A DNA stretch of 6,526 nt, taken from assembly GCA_045643185.1 (NCBI GenBank), contig JAZUKH010000127.1:1-6526 (forward strand), read 5' to 3'. A model generated the notes under the pieces. That model searched no databases and was not told where the DNA came from. It was given only the letters and a program-made list of their open reading frames with translations. The DNA comes from RGIG464 sp045643185 (GTDB lineage Bacteria > Myxococcota_A > Bradymonadia > UBA4248). The translations under genes and the position numbers were made by a program. Shown in pieces: positions 1 to 6,157 of this stretch; position 1 is the stretch's first letter, and every line of letters starts with the position of its first letter.

Positions 1-310
1 AAAAAATATCAGCCGTCACGAAACCGAAGACAAGCAGGCTGAGATTGAGCGCAATTGGAGACGTGAGGCCCGAGCGTGTCCAATTGTTCAAAGTCAGGTA
101 TAGGGAGGTAACGCGACAGGCCGTCGCGACAGCAGATTCCAAACTTGAGTTTACGAGGTTCTGCCTAAACTGATCTTGAATTTGGTACGTAGAGACGTTT
201 GATCCGCGCGTCTCCACGTGAAATACACGCGAAGCGAGTTCCACACGACCGCCCAAACAGTGCTCGGTCAAATGCAAGGTGGCCTGTTCCAAAACAAAAT
301 GTTCAAGAAT
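1..310 (-). other. Possible partial coding region running off the left edge (leftward)
   Basis: On the minus strand one frame is free of stops from the TAG at 350-352 to the window edge, about 116 codons. The translation ends, at the edge, in a hydrophobic stretch (PIALNLSLLVFGFVTADIF). Arginine codons in it are almost all CGT/CGC, like the neighbouring genes. Against a real gene: there is no ATG, only TTG (275-277, 290-292) or GTG (242-244) starts, with at best a weak AGG upstream of the TTG at 275-277; and the segment contains no lysine, unlike the adjacent proteins. I recognise no family. The frame could be the start of a gene, a decayed remnant or chance. Confidence 0.22.
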
Positions 311-348
311 AAACGAACAAACTAAAACAAATTGTGATCCTTGTCTGA

Positions 349-354
349 ACTATA
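349..354 (-). promoter_or_regulatory. Possible leftward promoter -10 element
   Basis: The minus strand reads TATAGT here, five of six matches to TATAAT. No good -35 hexamer lies 16-18 bases upstream, so if it is used it would need an activator. It directly abuts a 14-base palindrome, as expected for a regulated promoter. It would drive transcription toward the open leftward frame at the window's left edge. Confidence 0.25.
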
Positions 355-401
355 ACGATCGTTATTAACAAATACATGATCGTTATTGTGATCAAATAAC
401 G
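352..401. promoter_or_regulatory. Operator-like cluster of inverted CGTTAT motifs
   Basis: Positions 352-365 form a perfect 14-base palindrome, ATAACGATCGTTAT. Positions 381-387 (CGTTATT) and 395-401 (AATAACG) form a second inverted pair around a 7-base centre. The direct repeat GATCGTTATT occurs at 357-366 and 378-387, offset by 21 bases, about two helical turns. Four half-sites of one motif in 50 bases resemble paired sites for a dimeric regulator such as a TetR-type protein. The regulator is not visible in the window and the family is inferred from site shape only. Confidence 0.4.
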
Positions 402-463
402 GTATATTATCTCAACCAGGTTCAATGACTCGCGACAATTCCGAGTATTAATGATGAAATTTG

Positions 464-539
464 TCGCTGGCCCTGCCAGGCGAAGGGGTAGCGGCGTATT
501 GGCGAAAGCCAATAGCCGCGTAGGGGGAAACATCCCCCT
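464..539. other. Block of three consecutive stem-loops (candidate structured RNA or palindromic element)
   Basis: Three hairpins follow one another. The first, 464-483, pairs TCG-CTGGC with GCCAG-CGA around a 3-base loop, with one bulged G (480). The second, 491-519, pairs GCGGC-TATTGGC with GCCAATA-GCCGC around a GAAA loop, with one bulged G (496). The third, 522-539, pairs AGGGGGA with TCCCCCT around AACA. An extra AGGGG at 484-488 could compete for the C-rich arm of the third hairpin. Neither strand has a U-tract after a stem, so these are not ordinary terminators. It could be a leader RNA, a small RNA, or a REP-like extragenic palindrome; strand is undetermined. Confidence 0.4.
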
Positions 540-551
540 CAAAATATAAAA

Positions 552-582
552 AATATCTGTTCGAATAGAATGAGCCTGTCAA
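552..582 (-). promoter_or_regulatory. Weak candidate leftward promoter upstream of the hairpin block
   Basis: The minus strand has a perfect TTGACA (577-582). The best -10 match, GATATT (552-557), lies at a long 19-base spacing, and at 17 bases the hexamer is poor. If used, transcription would begin just before the three hairpins and read through the CGTTAT cluster. Low confidence because of the spacing. Confidence 0.2.
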
Positions 583-658
583 CGAATAGCCCATGAAGTT
601 CACTGACAAAAGTGATCAAAACCGTCAGATCTGCTTCAAAGCAAGCATTCCGAAAGAA

Positions 659-2287
659 CTAAATCAAATCCGTCAAAATGGCGATGAGTGCACACACAAT
701 GACGATCACGATCACAATAAGGATCGCGACGACAATATGGAAGGTACGACGCGCCCTGGCTTTTGAAGCCGCAGCCGCAATGGCGATCTCAACACTTGGC
801 GTTGCGGGTCTGGCCTCCCCCGTAAGATTCTCAGCATTCATAACGATCGACGAACTACGGGAACGGTTTTCGTCTTCGAGCGTCACAATGTGGTTGATAC
901 CAGATGAGATCGCGTCACCGTTACGACGCGACGAGGTCGTCAACATTTCAGCGGCAGGACGAGTATAGGCGCCACTCTTATCACGCGTCGTCAAAGATTC
1001 GGCTGCAGGACGGGCATAGACATCACTCTTTTCGCGCGTCGCCAATGACTCAGCGGAAGGACGCGTATACGCGCCGCTGTGAGAGACACTGCGAGTACGA
1101 AAATCACCCGACTCAAGCATTTCAGCACTCGGACGCAGGATGGAGCCACTACGATTCGTATCGACCGGATTATTGGCATTCAACGCCAATTCATCAATGC
1201 TAACGCGATTTGAACGTGAAGAAATCGTTGATCGATCTGCCTCAATATCCATCGGCAAACAACTCATGACATCACTACGGAGTTCATTGAGCTCACAGAG
1301 TTGTTTCATGACGATGCTGATCGAGTGAAGCGGATCGAGCTGACCTGCTGCACCCCATTCAGGGCATCGATGAAGCGCATCCAAGGCGTCGATGGCCGAA
1401 CGATAGCGCATATTCGGATCTTTTTGCAGGCACTTGAAGATAAAGGCCGTAAACTCGCGCGAGATCTCAATCTCTGACCGTGGAACGAGCGCCGGAACCT
1501 CGGCATTCACATGTTGCATCATGACATTGAACGGGCGATTGCCGGAAAAAGGCGGTTTACCCGAGACGAGTTCGTAAAGAATGCAACCAAGAGAGTAGAG
1601 GTCCGTCATCGTGGTGACCGGCGACGCCGTTGCCTGTTCAGGCGACATATACCACGGCGTACCAAGCGCCTGACCACTGATCGTGATCTTGGAACTATCG
1701 GTCAAAGCCGCTAGACCAAAGTCAAGGACTTTCACGAAGTATTTATCCCCCGCATCCTCGGTGATCATGATGTTATCGGGCTTCAGATCGCGATGAATGA
1801 CATTTTGAGCGTGCGCTTCCGCGAGAGCATTAAGGATCTGATGGGTGATGTGCGCGATAATCTGACCGGAAAGTTCAGACGGCGAAATACTGGAGAGCTC
1901 GCGCCCCTGCACGTATTCCATGATAATATACGCCACACCGTCTTCGAATCCTGAATCAATCAGCTGCACCACATTCTGGTGAACGATACGCGCAATACTT
2001 TTGGCTTCGCGTTCAAATCGTTTAGAAACCTGGCTGCTTGAGTTCTGAACCTGAGACAGGATCTTAATAGCAACGACACGTTCGAAGCCGATCTGACGAC
2101 CTACATAGACAACACCCATGCCTCCCTGGCCGACCATTTTGAGTGCGACAAACTTGCCACCAATGGGGTAACCAAGAATTTTGTCACCTTTCTTAAGGTC
2201 TTCCTGCTCGACTGAGTACCAACCATCACTAGGACAGCACATACCTGCCTGTGGCATTGGGCTTTGGCACCTGGGACAAATAGCCAT
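659..2287 (-). CDS. Membrane-anchored Ser/Thr protein kinase with N-terminal zinc ribbon and repeat-bearing tail
   Basis: This 542-residue Hanks-type kinase transfers phosphate from ATP to Ser/Thr. A CPRC...CCPSDG zinc ribbon (residues 4-21) precedes the kinase domain (about 46-305). Visible motifs are the glycine loop GQGGMGVVY (53-61), Lys75 of AIK, a helix-C Glu94, the HRDLKPDN catalytic loop (165-172, Asp167), DFG (189-191) and an activation segment ending GTPWYMSPE (209-217). All key residues are present, so it should be active. A Ser/Thr-rich linker (about 350-500) carries tandem 17-residue repeats. A transmembrane helix (about 516-538) then leaves only four residues, so the kinase domain should be cytoplasmic. 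No extracellular sensor domain exists. The ATG start is preceded by a CGGAG ribosome site (2293-2297). It is the last gene of the leftward cluster, 138 bases after RNase III. The substrate is unknown. Confidence 0.96.
   Translation of the reverse strand: MAICPRCQSPMPQAGMCCPSDGWYSVEQEDLKKGDKILGYPIGGKFVALKMVGQGGMGVVYVGRQIGFERVVAIKILSQVQNSSSQVSKRFEREAKSIARIVHQNVVQLIDSGFEDGVAYIIMEYVQGRELSSISPSELSGQIIAHITHQILNALAEAHAQNVIHRDLKPDNIMITEDAGDKYFVKVLDFGLAALTDSSKITISGQALGTPWYMSPEQATASPVTTMTDLYSLGCILYELVSGKPPFSGNRPFNVMMQHVNAEVPALVPRSEIEISREFTAFIFKCLQKDPNMRYRSAIDALDALHRCPEWGAAGQLDPLHSISIVMKQLCELNELRSDVMSCLPMDIEADRSTISSRSNRVSIDELALNANNPVDTNRSGSILRPSAEMLESGDFRTRSVSHSGAYTRPSAESLATREKSDVYARPAAESLTTRDKSGAYTRPAAEMLTTSSRRNGDAISSGINHIVTLEDENRSRSSSIVMNAENLTGEARPATPSVEIAIAAAASKARARRTFHIVVAILIVIVIVIVCALIAILTDLI
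926..1078 (-). repeat. Three tandem 51-base units encoding 17-residue repeats in the kinase tail
   Basis: Units at 1028-1078, 977-1027 and 926-976 encode S-G/D-x-Y-T/A-RP-S/A-AE-S/M-L followed by T/A-T-R and an acidic/basic end (residues 404-420, 421-437, 438-454). A looser fourth copy, with RPSAEML, lies upstream at residues 380-403. Conserved codons differ at synonymous positions between units (for example GAG/GAA for Glu, TCA/TCT for Ser), so the peptide pattern is held while the DNA has drifted. Confidence 0.85.
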
Positions 2288-2292
2288 GTCGT

Positions 2293-2297
2293 CTCCG
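2293..2297 (-). promoter_or_regulatory. Ribosome binding site of the kinase gene
   Basis: The minus strand reads CGGAG seven bases from the ATG at 2285-2287. It supports this start, which keeps the full zinc ribbon in the protein. Confidence 0.6.
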
Positions 2298-2354
2298 TAT
2301 TACGCTTATATCGTCTTAAAATTTCAGACGCTTTCGAACGGTATCACTTGAGCG

Positions 2355-2383
2355 ATATTAACACAAAGTATGTTCTCTCGGAA
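2355..2383 (-). promoter_or_regulatory. Candidate extended -10 promoter for the kinase
   Basis: In the 138-base gap between RNase III and the kinase, the minus strand reads TG-T-TAATAT (hexamer at 2355-2360), an extended -10 form. A poor -35 (TTCCGA, 2378-2383) sits 17 bases upstream. A short CAAAACGTTTTG palindrome followed by a T-run (about 2389-2404) lies just upstream and may partly end RNase III transcripts, but its loop is too small for a good terminator. Confidence 0.25.
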
Positions 2384-2425
2384 CACTAAAAAGCCAAAAC
2401 GTTTTGATTCACACTCAGTATCAGA

Positions 2426-3139
2426 TTAATGCATTTCGTCAGCGTTTTTGAAGCGGCTGAGCGCTTCAGCGGCAGCCTGTTGCTGAGCTTCCTGCTTTGA
2501 AATGCCATCGCCCTTTCCGTAACAAACATCGTCAATAAAGACCTCGGCACGGTATCCGCTGTTACAACTGCCGGGCTCGCAGGGCTCGACCTCGTACCGA
2601 ACGATACGGTGATCTTTTTGGGCAATGACCTGCAGACGAGACTTGGAATCGGCGATAAGCCAATCGCCGTCGGGATCAGCGAGCAATGACTCGTGGTGGC
2701 TCAAGACATATTGACGGGCTGCTTCCAAACCGCCATCGAGATAGATCGCCGCGATCACGGCTTCGTAGGCATCGGCCAGAGCACCTTTACACTCACGTGT
2801 CTTGAGCAGATCAGACGCGTGACCGAGCAAAATCACCTCATCAAAGCGGAGCTTTTGTGCGAGCAAAAAAAGCGCGTCTTCACAAACAAGGCGAGAGCGT
2901 AAACGAGACAATTCACCCTCGTCTACATCAGGATACTTCATGTAGAGCGCTTCACCAATGACGAGGCCAAGAACTGCATCACCAAGATACTCGAGGCGTT
3001 GATTATTGACGAAACGTGACACGCCGTGTTCATTGGCATACGACGGATGGGTCAATGCCAACACGAGCAGGTTGATATCTTTGAAAACGTAACCAAGACG
3101 GTCACAAAAATCTGGAAGATGCTTTGCCTGATTCTTCAT
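2426..3139 (-). CDS. rnc: Ribonuclease III
   Basis: RNase III cuts double-stranded RNA in rRNA precursors, mRNA leaders and antisense duplexes in the cytoplasm, as a homodimer. At 237 residues the protein is close to the usual length. The catalytic domain (about 5-150) carries the signature NNQRLEYLGDAVL (45-57), VDEGELSRLR (72-81) and ADAYEA (122-127). The four metal-binding residues correspond to Glu50, Asp54, Asp123 and Glu126 (E. coli Glu41, Asp45, Asp114, Glu117). The first Glu of the usual NERLE signature (E. coli Glu38) is Gln47 here. The double-stranded RNA-binding domain (about 162-230) includes SKSRLQ and ends in GISKQEAQQQAAAEAL. The gene starts 33 bases after the receiver gene, so it is probably cotranscribed. 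The ribosome site is weak (GTGAAG). Confidence 0.97.
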   Translation of the reverse strand: MKNQAKHLPDFCDRLGYVFKDINLLVLALTHPSYANEHGVSRFVNNQRLEYLGDAVLGLVIGEALYMKYPDVDEGELSRLRSRLVCEDALFLLAQKLRFDEVILLGHASDLLKTRECKGALADAYEAVIAAIYLDGGLEAARQYVLSHHESLLADPDGDWLIADSKSRLQVIAQKDHRIVRYEVEPCEPGSCNSGYRAEVFIDDVCYGKGDGISKQEAQQQAAAEALSRFKNADEMH

Positions 3140-3172
3140 ACGTCTTCACTTTACCCAAAACACAAAGCAGTA

Positions 3173-3550
3173 CTAGGCCATACCTAGAAGCTTTTTCACC
3201 TTGGCAGTCAATTCGCGGGCTTTAAAGGGCTTGTCGATGTAATCATTAGCGCCGTACATTGGCGAGCTCAATTCATTGAGTGTCTCGCCAATACCCGTGA
3301 GCATGAGAACCTTAAGGTCATTTAATTCGGCTTTGGAGCGAATGTAGCGCAAAATTTCCCAACCGGTCAATTCCGGCATCATAACGTCGAGAATGACGAG
3401 ATCAGGTTGTTCAACGAGGATGGTCTCAAGAGCGGCAGAACCGTTATTTGCCTCCATCACAGCCACGTCGAGCATTTCAAGATGGAGGCGCACCAACGCG
3501 CGAAGATCGGGATCGTCATCGGCAATGAGAACAAGAGGCTTATCGGACAT
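3173..3550 (-). CDS. Stand-alone response regulator receiver protein (CheY-like)
   Basis: The 125-residue protein is a single receiver domain with no output domain. It has the acidic pocket DDD (11-13), the phospho-acceptor Asp55 in VILDVMMPELTGWE, Thr85 in MLTG, an aromatic switch position Tyr104 and Lys107 in DYIDKPF. All residues needed to accept phosphate from a histidine kinase are present. Such proteins signal by binding partners when phosphorylated. No histidine kinase is in the window. The gene lies between a lipoprotein (30 bases) and rnc (33 bases), apparently in one operon. Upstream of the ATG the strand carries eight consecutive A's and GGCGG, a distant and imperfect ribosome site. 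Whether it acts with the neighbouring Ser/Thr kinase or RNase III cannot be told from sequence. Confidence 0.95.
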   Translation of the reverse strand: MSDKPLVLIADDDPDLRALVRLHLEMLDVAVMEANNGSAALETILVEQPDLVILDVMMPELTGWEILRYIRSKAELNDLKVLMLTGIGETLNELSSPMYGANDYIDKPFKARELTAKVKKLLGMA

Positions 3551-3580
3551 AACTGGACCGCCTTTTTTTTGAAAAAAGAA

Positions 3581-4033
3581 TTAAAGGATGCCGCGGGCGC
3601 GTTCGGCGCGACGGAGGAATTCGTCTATGCCATCAACATTATAAATGTGCCAACGTAATTTCACGCGTTCCATTTCGAAGACGAGTTGCAGTTTCGTAGC
3701 TTTCTGGTTACCCCCGGAAGGCATTTGAAGATCGACGTAGACGTACGAGTAACCGGTATCTTCGGCACGTTCGATGCCAGTCACTTCAAAGAAACCCTGG
3801 CGAGCATTATACCAATCGGAAGCAATCAGACGACCGAGACGGCCCAACTTGTCGCAGACCTGTTCTCCATCGCACATTTCACGCAAGTGGCGATAGTCCC
3901 CCGTCGGGCAATGCGACAAAATACGAGACACGGCATCAGATTCCGGCTCAAGCACTAGACGACATCCGCTAAAACCGAACGCGACCATGCAAAGCAACGC
4001 TATTTTAAGGATACTCTTATGAAATTTCGTCAT
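3581..4033 (-). CDS. Small predicted lipoprotein of unknown function
   Basis: The 150-residue protein begins with a lipoprotein signal: basic MTKFHK, a hydrophobic core, and a lipobox-like FSGC that would make Cys24 the lipidated residue (Phe at -3 is less usual). The mature part has three further cysteines (42, 54, 60), then an apparently beta-rich C-terminal half (GYSYVYVDLQM, KLQLVFEMERVKLRWHIYNVDG) and a basic helix at the end. The run of strands ending in a W-x-I/V strand resembles NTF2-like folds, but that is a guess and I recognise no family. The ATG has a good ribosome site. It begins 25 bases after the 433-residue gene and precedes the receiver gene by 30 bases. Confidence 0.85.
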   Translation of the reverse strand: MTKFHKSILKIALLCMVAFGFSGCRLVLEPESDAVSRILSHCPTGDYRHLREMCDGEQVCDKLGRLGRLIASDWYNARQGFFEVTGIERAEDTGYSYVYVDLQMPSGGNQKATKLQLVFEMERVKLRWHIYNVDGIDEFLRRAERARGIL

Positions 4034-4041
4034 GGCTTATG

Positions 4042-4047
4042 CTCCTT
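4042..4047 (-). promoter_or_regulatory. Ribosome binding site of the leftward lipoprotein
   Basis: The minus strand reads AAGGAG, eight bases before the ATG at 4031-4033, and fixes the start that supplies the signal peptide. Confidence 0.7.
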
Positions 4048-4058
4048 TACACGTGAGC

Positions 4059-5360
4059 TTAAAACATATCGAACAGTCGATAAATGAAATAGGAATCGTC
4101 ATATTCAAACGGAAGGATCTCATCGAGAATGAAATCACCGAAGTTGAAATCGCCTGCAGGAATGAGCGTCGTATCACGTTCAAAGATCCGTCGGATCACG
4201 GCCCGATAAGCACGGCTCAGATCGTCAGTCGTCATGACGATGCGATTCATCGCAGGACCATAAAAACGATCTGTCACAATATCGAGCACTTCCTGAAGGC
4301 ACATATTATCGACGACGCCACAGCGATGGAGCATCGGGAAAACATCGCGCACATCCACGCCAAAATGTTTCTGACTCCAACGCGTAAACGAGAAAATGTA
4401 CCATTCATAACCAGTGTTTCCGCTTGCAAGCAGCAGAAAATAGCACATACGGAGGCGCGCCTGCACATGACGGCGCAGCATCTCAAACGTCATGTGGCGG
4501 CTGATCTGGCTCTCAATGGGCTCATTGAGCATTCCAAAAGTGCGCCACTGCATCACCGGAATATAGTCGTATAGATAGTCCTTAACGGGTTCAGGCAATC
4601 TATCGATCTCATTTTGCCAACGTTCGCGTTCTTTCAAATCAACGGTGTGAAGATAGAAATTCACACCGCATTCACGTGACAGGTGGTTAAAAGCCTTGAT
4701 GACGATCTCATCGGAAGCCTCTGGATGACACACTTCTTCAACGAGCGAAGCCGGACAACCACGGGATTTTGAGATCACCATATCAAGACGCAAGATCATC
4801 TCTTCATAATAGAGATTGCGTTCATTATTTTGACGCGTTTCTTCTGTTGTATCAAAGATCTGTAGCAGAATACGCGCTTGTGAAAATTCGCCGGCTGTGA
4901 ATTTTTTATCGATCAGGGACAGGACCTGAGAGCCTTTGTCGTTGACGCTTTCGCTGTTAGAAAAATACCCCAGAAGGAGCTCACGCAAACACGTCAACTC
5001 ACTTTCATTGAGTTGATGCGTCGGCGGCAAATGGTCATTATCAATGAGGATGGACAAATAAGCGCGTGCCGCCGCTTCGTCGACCTCACACCCCATGATT
5101 TCGTTCATCACGAGGGAGGCCAACACGTTCAACGCATCGACCATATCGTCCTGGCTACTCAATTCCTCATATCGCGCAACGTAGCGCGAACAGACTTTAT
5201 CGAGGTAGCCCCCAAGATAACTTCGTGTGGAAGCCGGCTTGCTTCCACCAGTCATCAATTCTTTCAACCTACCCAACATCGCCAGCATCTCACACTTAAC
5301 CCAAATAAAGCGAAGCAAAAATCGACGTCTTAAATTATCACCCTTCGCCAGACAAGACAA
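4059..5360 (-). CDS. Uncharacterised 433-residue, mostly helical protein
   Basis: I do not recognise this protein. It is rich in charged and leucine residues, apparently almost all alpha-helical, with no signal peptide and no clear transmembrane segment, so probably cytoplasmic. Aromatic clusters occur late in the chain (TGYEWYIFSFTRW, about 320-332) and at the acidic, aromatic C-terminus (FEYDDSYFIYRLFDMF). No nucleotide-binding loop, zinc ligand pattern or enzyme motif is evident. The long frame starts at TTG (5358-5360) with AGGA about 12 bases upstream; internal ATGs at codons 25 (5286-5288) and 28 (5277-5279) are real alternatives, and the extra N-terminus (LRRRFLLRFIWVK) is unlike the rest. 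It is the first gene of the leftward cluster. No convincing promoter is visible upstream on this strand. Confidence 0.8.
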   Translation of the reverse strand: MSCLAKGDNLRRRFLLRFIWVKCEMLAMLGRLKELMTGGSKPASTRSYLGGYLDKVCSRYVARYEELSSQDDMVDALNVLASLVMNEIMGCEVDEAAARAYLSILIDNDHLPPTHQLNESELTCLRELLLGYFSNSESVNDKGSQVLSLIDKKFTAGEFSQARILLQIFDTTEETRQNNERNLYYEEMILRLDMVISKSRGCPASLVEEVCHPEASDEIVIKAFNHLSRECGVNFYLHTVDLKERERWQNEIDRLPEPVKDYLYDYIPVMQWRTFGMLNEPIESQISRHMTFEMLRRHVQARLRMCYFLLLASGNTGYEWYIFSFTRWSQKHFGVDVRDVFPMLHRCGVVDNMCLQEVLDIVTDRFYGPAMNRIVMTTDDLSRAYRAVIRRIFERDTTLIPAGDFNFGDFILDEILPFEYDDSYFIYRLFDMF

Positions 5361-5540
5361 GTTTTGCGCATCCTACACGCTGCATATCCCTACATCATTT
5401 TTTCTTTTCTATGCGCCCCACTTATATCCAAAAGCCGTTTGGCAAACATTTTGCCTTACGAGCCATGTCCAGACGGGGCACCCGTTTTGGAACCTTTTTG
5501 CCAGACGTGTCCTTTCTATGAAAGTGAAGGATTGAATTTA

Positions 5541-5568
5541 TTGCCAATCCGGACGTTTTCTTTATAAT
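5541..5568 (+). promoter_or_regulatory. Sigma-70-type promoter of the rightward lipoprotein
   Basis: TTGCCA (5541-5546, five of six to consensus) and TATAAT (5563-5568, perfect) are separated by 16 bases. Transcription would start near 5575, giving a leader of about 70 bases. The rest of the gap back to 5361 holds small palindromes (for example GGCAAA/TTTGCC at 5441-5455 and ACGGG/CCCGT at 5473-5485) but no convincing gene. Confidence 0.75.
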
Positions 5569-5579
5569 TTTTGCGTTTT

Positions 5580-5614
5580 TTCGCTTTTCCGGCACTTTTT
5601 GACCGAAAAGCGAA
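5580..5614 (+). promoter_or_regulatory. Long hairpin in the leader of the lipoprotein mRNA
   Basis: TTCGCTTTTC (5580-5589) is perfectly complementary to GAAAAGCGAA (5605-5614). An alternative register bulges one C and adds CGG/CCG inside, leaving a 10-base loop. The hairpin sits within the first bases of the predicted transcript and 22 bases before the ribosome site, so it could protect the 5' end or bind a regulator. No U-tract follows, so it is not a classical attenuator. Confidence 0.45.
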
Positions 5615-5635
5615 TTCTCATTTCTCAACCAGTTC

Positions 5636-5641
5636 AAGGAG
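5636..5641 (+). promoter_or_regulatory. Ribosome binding site of the rightward lipoprotein
   Basis: AAGGAG lies five bases before the ATG at 5647. This decides the start in favour of that ATG rather than the longer open frame that extends upstream into the leader hairpin. Confidence 0.85.
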
Positions 5642-5646
5642 TTCTC

Positions 5647-6132
5647 ATGAATCTTCGTAAATGCCTAACGGCCGGTCTTCTTGCTGCGGCCATTACGACG
5701 TGCGGCTGTGCCAGTATGATCTACACTTCCAACTATGACAATTACGTCACGCAGGAAGTTTCTACGTATCTGTACTCTGGTTCCCAGATCACGAATGCCA
5801 TGACAGCCGCCCGTTCCATTCTTTTCGAACAGGGTTATCGCATCATTCCCAATCAGTACCCCTACCAGTTTGAAACGGAATGGGGCAATACTGGCAATTA
5901 TTTGCGCCGTTATATGGTCACAGTCTACGAACAAAATGACGGCTCGGCATCGATCCAATTCCACTATGTCGAAAGCACGACGCCCCAGCCGGGCGCGCAG
6001 ATCAGCACGTCAACGGCACGCGATTACACCATGGAAGCTGAAGTCATCCGTCGTATTGCACCGAGCGACTGGTCCAGAATCAGCGCGGAAGCCAAAGCCT
6101 ACGCGGATAACATCGCCGCTCAGTCTAAATAA
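5647..6132 (+). CDS. Small predicted lipoprotein of unknown function (rightward)
   Basis: The 161-residue protein starts MNLRK, followed by a hydrophobic signal core and TTCGCAS, so Cys21 (or Cys19) is the likely lipidated residue and the mature protein would be anchored in a membrane. The mature region is polar and Tyr/Thr/Ser-rich. It contains SQITNAMTAARSILFEQGYRIIP, a helix that leads into strands (YQFETEWGN, YLRRYMVTVYEQND, SIQFHYVES). The C-terminal part is a helix (about 123-158, including WSRISAEAKAYADNIAAQ). This helix-then-strands layout suits a small periplasmic binding or assembly fold, but no family is recognised. It stands alone on the plus strand, divergent from the five-gene cluster, with its own strong promoter and a leader hairpin. 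Confidence 0.88.
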   Translation: MNLRKCLTAGLLAAAITTCGCASMIYTSNYDNYVTQEVSTYLYSGSQITNAMTAARSILFEQGYRIIPNQYPYQFETEWGNTGNYLRRYMVTVYEQNDGSASIQFHYVESTTPQPGAQISTSTARDYTMEAEVIRRIAPSDWSRISAEAKAYADNIAAQSK

Positions 6133-6157
6133 CAAACCTTGCCACCCTCCTTTTTTA

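Noticed and set aside
3..173. Rightward open frame ending at TGA 171-173, as the tail of a gene entering from the left
   Set aside because: Six of its eight arginine codons are AGG/AGA, unlike the CGT/CGC use of the genes here, and it overlaps a longer leftward frame. It cannot be excluded without upstream sequence.
352..401. CRISPR-like repeats
   Set aside because: Repeats are only about 10 bases, two direct copies with no regular unique spacers.
464..539. Integron attC site or intrinsic terminator
   Set aside because: No attC core-site sequences flank the stems, and no U-tract follows on either strand.
303..542. 79-codon leftward frame (MRGMFPPTR...)
   Set aside because: It runs through the hairpin block and the CGTTAT repeats, is low-complexity where it crosses them, has no good ribosome site and matches no family known to me.
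678..1203. Rightward frames antisense to the kinase tail
   Set aside because: Shadows of the kinase gene: they arise from its repeats and the isoleucine/valine-rich membrane segment.
5416..5460. TATAAG on the minus strand as a -10 for the 433-residue gene
   Set aside because: The only -35-like TTGCCA is 13 bases away, too close, and no good hexamer lies at 16-18 bases.
5364..5567. Rightward 67-codon frame with a CPDG...CQTC cysteine pattern
   Set aside because: No ribosome site, it overlaps the promoter of the lipoprotein, and the cysteine spacing could easily be chance.
5422..5637. Leftward 71-codon frame opposite the lipoprotein leader
   Set aside because: It is antisense to the strong promoter and leader hairpin and has no recognisable protein features.
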